DNA from: Leguminivora glycinivorella
Lineage: Eukaryota; Arthropoda; Insecta; Lepidoptera; Tortricidae
DNA length: 64,000 bases
Assembly (NCBI RefSeq): GCF_023078275.1
Contig: NC_062980.1
Location: 12,046,783-12,110,782, forward strand
Reading direction: 5' to 3'
The position numbers and the translations under genes are program-made. Below are positions 56,901 through 64,000 of this stretch, in pieces. Position 1 is the first letter of the stretch. The number at the start of each line of letters is the position of its first letter. A model generated the notes under the pieces. That model was not told where the DNA came from, did no database searches, and saw only the letters and a program-made list of their open reading frames with translations.

Positions 56901-59900
56901 GATACTTGGAAAGGGTTTAAATACATCAATGCAACATGCAATTGGTGTCAAGTCAATTACAAATAAAAATTGCCGTAAATTTACTTAAAAAATAGTTTGA
57001 AGTTACACGTTTTTAGTTTTCTAATGCGGAATCCTGAGCGTAGTAAGATATTTAAGCTATGTCCCCCGAAGCGTAAATAATGTTCTTATCGTGTGTATAT
57101 CAGTCTTTATTAGAATAATTTCCTCTAGATCTACTAAACATGTCATGTGACAAGACACCGTTAAAGATACTTAGAAGTGATTTCATACTGATCAGTGCAT
57201 CGTTTAATTGATAATTAAGCACTTGGTACATTAGATAATAGCACCTTACGAAGTGATGCTTGCCTGTGAAGTGATGCCTAATGAAGTAGAAAAAAGAGAG
57301 GAGGCAAAAATGTGCATAATAAACTGATGAATGGTCCCAGATCCGTGATATATGTAAAGAGAACGCGTGTATAATGCTAGCTATCGTGTAAGATCATTCA
57401 ATGATATACTTTAATATGAGTAATCAGGTAATTAATGGCTTGCCATAGAGTTCTTAGTAAAACTTTCGTTGTACAGTACCTTTAATTTCTTCAACGTGGC
57501 ATGCCATACGAAAACCTCTTGTTACAAAATGTACCTATAAACGTGGACGCGGTTCAGAAAGAAAGACACCAACGCGCTACTATTTAACGAAAATAAACTT
57601 CATGATTATCATGAACATTAATTTTCTTCTAAAGATACTAAATTTCCAAGAGCAACAATGCTGTATTACACAAGTACTGTATCTGACTGTACATAAATGA
57701 AAGGGACTTTTACTCGGCCGGTAACAGTGGTTCTTTGATCTGATGCATTACAGCTGTCCGGTATCGTGCACCGAGTGCTCTCGAGTGCACTTGAACCAGT
57801 TGAGGTTAATTAGTTCTGCAAGACGGAGATTATTATCCGTGAGTACTGATTTCAAACGTTCAATTTATGATTGCCAAAGATTTGCCGCGGGTTGCGTCAG
57901 TATTTATTATATTTATACAATTATTTTAAGCCTATTCATGTGTGCTGCATGATTAGACCTTTGCTCTCGAGTGTTCTTGTAACTTTTCATTGTATTTGGT
58001 GCCCTACGTTAAAATTGAAATGAAACTCAAAATGAAAGCTACCATTTCGCGGGAGCCCTCTTAAAAAGAAGGATCCCGTTTTTAGAACTGTTCAAATATT
58101 ATTAGAAATTTAAATACCTTGGCAATGCATTGCTTGTTCAATGAAAATTATACACATCCGCTATTATACTATGTGATTATCTAATTATCTATCGTGTTGA
58201 ACTGTGTTTGACCAACTAGGTATGACATCAGGGAATATATTCATCTAATATAATAGGGAATAGGGTAAGCAGGATATAAAAACCTCTTTTCTGATAGAAA
58301 GCCCTTTGTACGTAAAGCATATTTCTCTGATGACGGCTCTGGCTCTATATTATAAATTCAAATCGAAAGATAACTAAATATGCAGGTAGACGACTAAATG
58401 ATTACCACATTACAGCACGCTTTCCATTTGTTAGTAAATTGCAAGGCTGTGCGTCAAAGTTCACGTCCGAGTATCATCAAAACATTTGATTCACACGTCC
58501 ATTGTGAGCGCATAGGTTTTTATAACAAAAGAAATTTCAATTAGATTCTTATGAGACACAGTATACAATACGTACCTATATTATACAACCTGTTGACATA
58601 AGATCCAATTCGTTTGAATGGAATCAGTTCTTGTGTATTTTTGTCACTGATGCCATATTTGTTGCCAACAACATCAGTGTGGTAATAGGAAGTTTATGAT
58701 TGAACTAACTCGTAATACCCGATTATGTTTGTTACGATTACGAATAATTTACTTCCAAATTCCGATATATCAATTGTTGTTTGTAAATCCTTCCGGAAGT
58801 CAACAGACCGTGTAATGACGGTGTGAGGCAATCTATTTGGCATAAATGCGAAATGAACTGCTTATTTGTTTATTAATTTATAAAATTATAACGCTAAGTT
58901 GTTGAACCTATTTAAAAAAAAAATTTGATCAATTTATTCCAGTATTCCGGAAATATAAGTCCGAATACTTGGGATCACAGGCCATCAAATTCTTATTTAA
59001 ACTGAAGAGTATATTCCTTTTAATAAAATACATTCATGAAATGCGAAATGAATTGTACTTACTTTTGGAGAAAAAATATTTGTTTATGGTATTCTAGCGT
59101 AGTTTCAGACTAATTTGGCAGTTTTTTATCCGAAACATGAGTGGCCACCCAGGCCTCCAGGTTTAGGCGTATTAGACTACTTTGTATGGTCATACATGCT
59201 TTGATTTTTTATAAAATCATAAACCTAGATCATTTCAAAAAGATTATTGAGAGTATTTGGGATGAAATGTGAAGAAAACGGTGCGTGCCGCGTGTGATCC
59301 GTTTGAGAAGCGTTTGAGGCTGGTAAACAAGTTAATGCTGGAGTTATTCCAAAACATTTGTTGTGAATGTAGTAAATAAGAGTGCCATTCATAAAATATA
59401 ATAATAATGTAGTAACTATTTGTTCATTTTGTTTTATTGGCAATTTATTCCAGTATTCCGGAAATATATTTTTATCTTTCTGTTTGTATATGTTTATACA
59501 AATCTACCCGGACATAATTGACGATCAATATCAAACCCGTATGTTGTATGATAATGATATTAAGGTCGGGTCAAGCGTCCTATTGGCCAATAATTGGTTT
59601 AATTGTAGCATTATAGATATGACACTGTAAGGGGCAATAATGTCCGTCTCGTTCGGCTATTAATCATTGTTAAACGACAAATGCATTGCACGGGCGCACA
59701 TTTGGCTGAACTCAGCTGCACTGGTCTGTTATTAATGACCACAGACACTTAGTAAAAGTGTCCTTGCATTAAGTAATGGCAATATAATTGGCATTTATTT
59801 GTATTAGTTGAAGGAAAATAATCGGTTGAAGTTTTCTTACAGTCAACAGCTCGTTATCGACTGTCAATATGACTAGTTTACCGATGGTCAGTTAAGCGTG

Positions 59901-61338
59901 TTTGCTTTTTATTTGCAATTCATGCGAAGGCCCCCAACATCGGAAGTCTTTTATATCGAAATAAATAAAACGCTTTCCGTTCTTGAACAATAGTAGGATA
60001 TTTTTAGTTTAGAAGCTAAACAATAAAAGATAGTCGCTTAGAAATGCATGTAATCCAATAACGTTGAACCAAAGAATGTTAATTCGAATTAGTAAGTCGA
60101 CGCGCGCGTGCAACCACATACCTACTCGTACCTTCCAGCGAGCATTGATTTTTGGTTTTCTGTAATCTGATACGGCTTCTGTTAGGTGATTCAGAAGGCA
60201 ACCGGTCAGTCAGTCTTACTTGCACTGGCATTCCTCGTTGACATAATATCGCAACCTGGTCATATTCAATATTTACCGTCTGTGAGTGTTATTGGAAAGT
60301 TAACGCAATTATCAATAAGATATGAAGTTAACATTGCGACATAACGGTGTTCATATTGAAGTAACAGGCTGCCAGCACACACAGACCGACACATAACACA
60401 CAGATAGACAGTATCAGACTGTCAAAGAAAAAGCCCAGGAAAGAGATAGCTGGAGATTGCTTCACCGACAAGAGCCCAGCTCTTAAATTTATGATGATGA
60501 TTGAAGTAACGTTAAGTTAACAACACTTGAGCATTTACTCTACAAAATAACTGCTTAAAAGATTTCAAGTCGTAGCTACAATAAGGGCTTGATACATCAG
60601 TTGTGCTACTTTTTGTTTGGATAGTAAAGTAAACATTCACATCAATTAGAGTGATAATAAAACTCAGTAATAGCGTGGCCACTGGTTTCCAGTCTTTAAG
60701 TTCAAAGGGATGTAAAATGAGATTGATGAACAGTTGACCCAAAACATCGATTAATACCGAAGTTTTAAAGGTCTCATTCACGTTGCTTTTGTCTGCATTT
60801 TAACTAGTTGCATAATACCTACATGATTAAATTACTTTTGCTTGAATAACCGACAAGGTAACAAACAGTATGTTATTAACCTTTCAGAACGTCCACCGAC
60901 GCTTTAAGTGTAGGTAACCAGTACCAAACTCTACGAACAACATTCGAATACATATAGGGCTATTCCTATTCACATGTACCTACCAAATGGCAACTACTGG
61001 AAACAAGATTTTAAACAAGAAAACTTATTAGTGCCATTAAATTTAGCGGTAACAGTACAAGCTGCAAATTCGCACATTTGCAGTCAGCAACGACATAAAA
61101 ATGAGATAAGACACGAACCTGTTTTTGTGTAAAGTTGACACTAACTTATACATAAACGTGTTACAAACGGTGTGCAAAGAGATTGTAGTGTTTGTTTTGC
61201 TTAGTGATATAATCTAGATCCGCATCAGGGTAATGTACGATGCGGTTATCATCGTGGTTGCGGTCTGTCAAGGCTCAAGGGTCAAACTCGCTGAAGGTGT
61301 TTTAGAAAGTCATATAACATATTTTATCTTAGAAGAAG

Positions 61339-61384
61339 AATGAGAGAATAGATAAAATGTAGACATTTTATCTATTCTCTCATT
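61339..61384. repeat. Perfect 22-bp-arm inverted repeat
   Basis: The arm AATGAGAGAATAGATAAAAT(GT) at 61339-61360 is followed by two bases and then its exact inverse complement at 61363-61384. It is too tight a loop for an ordinary miRNA precursor. Confidence 0.85.
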
Positions 61385-64000
61385 ATTTCTAGTATCAATT
61401 AGGCCTACGCTATTTATAAACCTGTTAACGAGAGCTATCGCCATAAATAACCGAGAGTCTGAGATACTTTTTGCCAATGTCATGATTCATGAAGCTATTG
61501 CAATACAGTGACTACAGTGTACTTTTCAAGTAACAAATCATTCTGTTTTTGGCACCTCCCAAGTTTCTTTGACCAAAGACTACAAGCAAAACATTGTCAT
61601 GTTACAATTTGTTGCAGCTATTGCAGCATACCCACATATCAAGAAGCGGTGAAAGTTTGCAGTGGCGTACCTAATTATCGACATGCTTGTATGCATGTAT
61701 TTAAATGGTGTTATACAAACTGCTTGTACGTACTCAACATGAAGGTCTTTGGCTATCAATGACTTTAATGACGTCAAAATAAGTACACTTGATCAAATTG
61801 CGATCGCCTCATCAGCAGACGCGGATTGTTTGTTCAGTTCAGTTCAGTTTTTAAAATTAAATGGCTTCAGTCCATTGGGACTATTTCGCCAGTGTCAAGG
61901 TGATATGAGCTAATATTAGTAATTTTTGTACAGTAAGTACGACATTGTACGGTGACTTAGCACTTGTAAATTGATAGCTAGATTTTACAAGAGTCCACGT
62001 GACTACCGGCCGTTTACGACAAAAAAGAGGCTAAACGCGTTTCGAGAACAATTCTTCATCAGCTTCTCACTACACCATTAGTTTACTGCATAATAAGCTA
62101 TCAATATTACACTTTAAACAACATTAATGAGTAAAAGAAAAATAAATTATTCACGACACGAAACCGCTAAGATGGCGTCCCAACCGGAAGTCCCGCGGAT
62201 TGTTTGTAATGTTGGTAAATAATATAATGTAACTATAATTTATGTATGTTTCGAAGTAGCAAGTTAGCGAAACAAGATATGGAAATAGATTATGCACTTG
62301 AAATGCTCAATATGATTCCCACGAATGCCACTTATGCATATGCATATGCAAGTCCATTGATAAAGTTTCGAAGAATTATGTGTCGCAAGTTGATTTTTAC
62401 AACTTGCAATTTTGCGTTGATATTTGATAGACCGGTACTTAATAAACAATAAAATGGACTCAATGAGGGTAGTGAAATTACTAATGTGTGTAAGTTGCAA
62501 AATTTATTTGCAAATATGCGCGTAGTTTCCTATTTCATATTGACAAAGTTGATTCAGTTAATTGTGAATAACGTTACAGCGTATTTCCAATCTTGAGCTT
62601 ATTATATTTGTTAATGAAAAGGTAACTGAACTAAATCAATAAATGTTAATTATATTAGCGCCGGTAACTTTCCCCATAGAAAGGGCGTTGGTTGCAACAT
62701 TCACCCCATGGGAGTTTTTGCATCCAGACGGCGCCTTCCTTTGATAACACCATCGTCTAGACGTCGCCGAACCACTTTCAATACCGCCATTTTTCAAACT
62801 GATTACGCAACTTTTTAAATTATTAGAAATATATTATAGTGCTCTAAATAAGTACAAAACTGTTCGTAAGTTTCCTTGGAAATAAAAAAAAAGACTAATA
62901 GGTACGCTTCATACTCTTGCTATAGCCATCTATACAGCTACTTATCTTCAGTATTAATTTACTCACTATTATAACTTTCGATGTGATTACCTATTATCTG
63001 AACATTTTAACAAAATGTACATTTTTTTAGAACTGAAAATGAAAGTTTTAACTAGCGACTAGTAAAGTTTTTTATAACCTTTTAAGAAGCGGAGTCCGGA
63101 AGTCTGTTGAGAGGGCTATAATAATAAAACTTTTAATAAAAGTTTGTGTTGTCAGAGTGGCGAGTGTTTTAGTTTGTTTTTTATTTCTGAACGAATATAG
63201 TTTTCTGCCTGAATGGGTTGAGTTTTGAGTTCAACACAATTGAACTGAATATTTTTCTCTATAGATGCACATGCACAGTGAACGAAACGTTTTTTCTCTT
63301 TTTTTACTTCGTGTATAGGAGCTAGGTATAGAAACTAATACACTAACTGTATCAGGTATTCTGTCGGGAAGTCAGGATACATCATTAAATATAAACATAT
63401 TTAAGTATTATGAAAACGTTTTACCTATTAAAAACATTCGACAGGTTATTCCAGCAGGAAGCTTTAGAGGGTACTGAATTCCAATGTTTTTTACCCATTC
63501 TATTTACCAACCAAATTAGAAACTATTAATTAGTGAGTTAAGTAAGTATTAAATTCACATGTTAAGATGGAATGCTTGGATGATTTCGTTTAAGTAGGTT
63601 AGAAACTTTAAAAAGTGGAATGGATATGTGCCAAGTGCGGCAACGGAAGAAATTGGAAAAAATGTGTCATTTACGCTGAATATAACTTAACTTTGTCTTT
63701 CGAACAGTGTTGCACCTCTGAACTCCCTCTGTCTATAATCAACGGTGGAAAGGAATGCGGGGTTTGTAAAATAATATCATCCATTCAGCGAATCGCATGT
63801 TAATGCACTTCAGTTAGTTGACGTCTCATGTCAGTCAGCGAGAGGTAATGAAGAAAATTTTCAAAGAAATGTTCACCTACACGCCGTTCGTGAAAGTGGA
63901 TCTGCATGTCACAGAACATGAATGAACTACCCCTACTACGTCGCCTCTCTGTATCCAGTATTGCTTGACCTGTAAATTCGAAACAACTACGAGTCTTCAA

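Larger units (their letters stand above)
52763..64000. other. Probable spinster intron or intergenic, no gene recognised
   Basis: A+T-rich DNA. Only short structures could be supported: two GTGACGTCAC palindromes (53821-53830, 53931-53940), a 28-bp direct repeat (58930 and 59443), and a perfect hairpin (61339-61384). A frame open at the window edge on the minus strand (63800-64000) has no recognisable product. Confidence 0.4.

Noticed and set aside
63800..64000. 66-aa minus-strand frame open at the window edge
   Set aside because: It has no recognisable domain, and a plus-strand frame overlaps it; it could be a real exon but cannot be supported here.

Overview
The window is nuclear DNA of a moth or butterfly (Lepidoptera). 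The evidence is compact GT-AG exons of conserved animal genes in A+T-rich DNA, plus dense small interspersed repeats of types common in lepidopteran genomes: tRNA-headed SINEs, RTE/R1-like LINE tails, mariner, and many short non-autonomous DNA transposons. The species cannot be fixed from sequence alone. Nothing here is bacterial, and no CRISPR array, operon or rRNA gene is present.

Layout. (1) 432-599 (+): last coding exon of the acetyl-CoA transporter SLC33A1. (2) 600-9111: no gene; several transposons. (3) 9112-14125 (-): six coding exons of an SLC7A4-like cationic amino acid transporter family protein. One base appears to be missing near 12000, and decayed extra copies of exon 5 lie in the last intron. 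(4) 14134-24622: gene desert with a split SINE, an RTE fragment and an inverted-repeat composite. (5) 24623-27349 (-): one-exon LRR protein of the LAP/Lap1-Erbin type without a visible PDZ domain. (6) 30040-37606 (-): complete 12-exon SAS-6 centriole gene (596 aa). (7) 38705-39697 (+): complete 3-exon Mesd/boca chaperone gene (184 aa) with one GC-AG intron. (8) 42011-45445 (-): complete 6-exon RPA2 (266 aa). (9) 46513-46717 (+): first coding exon of spinster. Its other exons are not visible, so 46.7-64 kb is probably a very long first intron.

Arrangement. SAS-6 and Mesd are head to head, and so are RPA2 and spinster; Mesd and RPA2 are convergent. The genes are unrelated housekeeping functions (membrane transport, cell polarity, centriole assembly, ER folding, DNA replication and repair, lysosomal efflux) and do not form one pathway.

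The most distinctive content is the mobile-element record. Target-site duplications can be read for many elements: two hAT-like families with 8-bp duplications and two copies each, several TTA-flanked Harbinger-like MITEs (one between SAS-6 and Mesd), a 2.07-kb element with perfect 31-bp terminal repeats whose empty site is preserved elsewhere in the window, and several nested insertions. Exon boundaries were placed by hand from splice consensus and reading phase; each complete gene closes in frame, except the SLC7A4-like gene, which needs one extra base.
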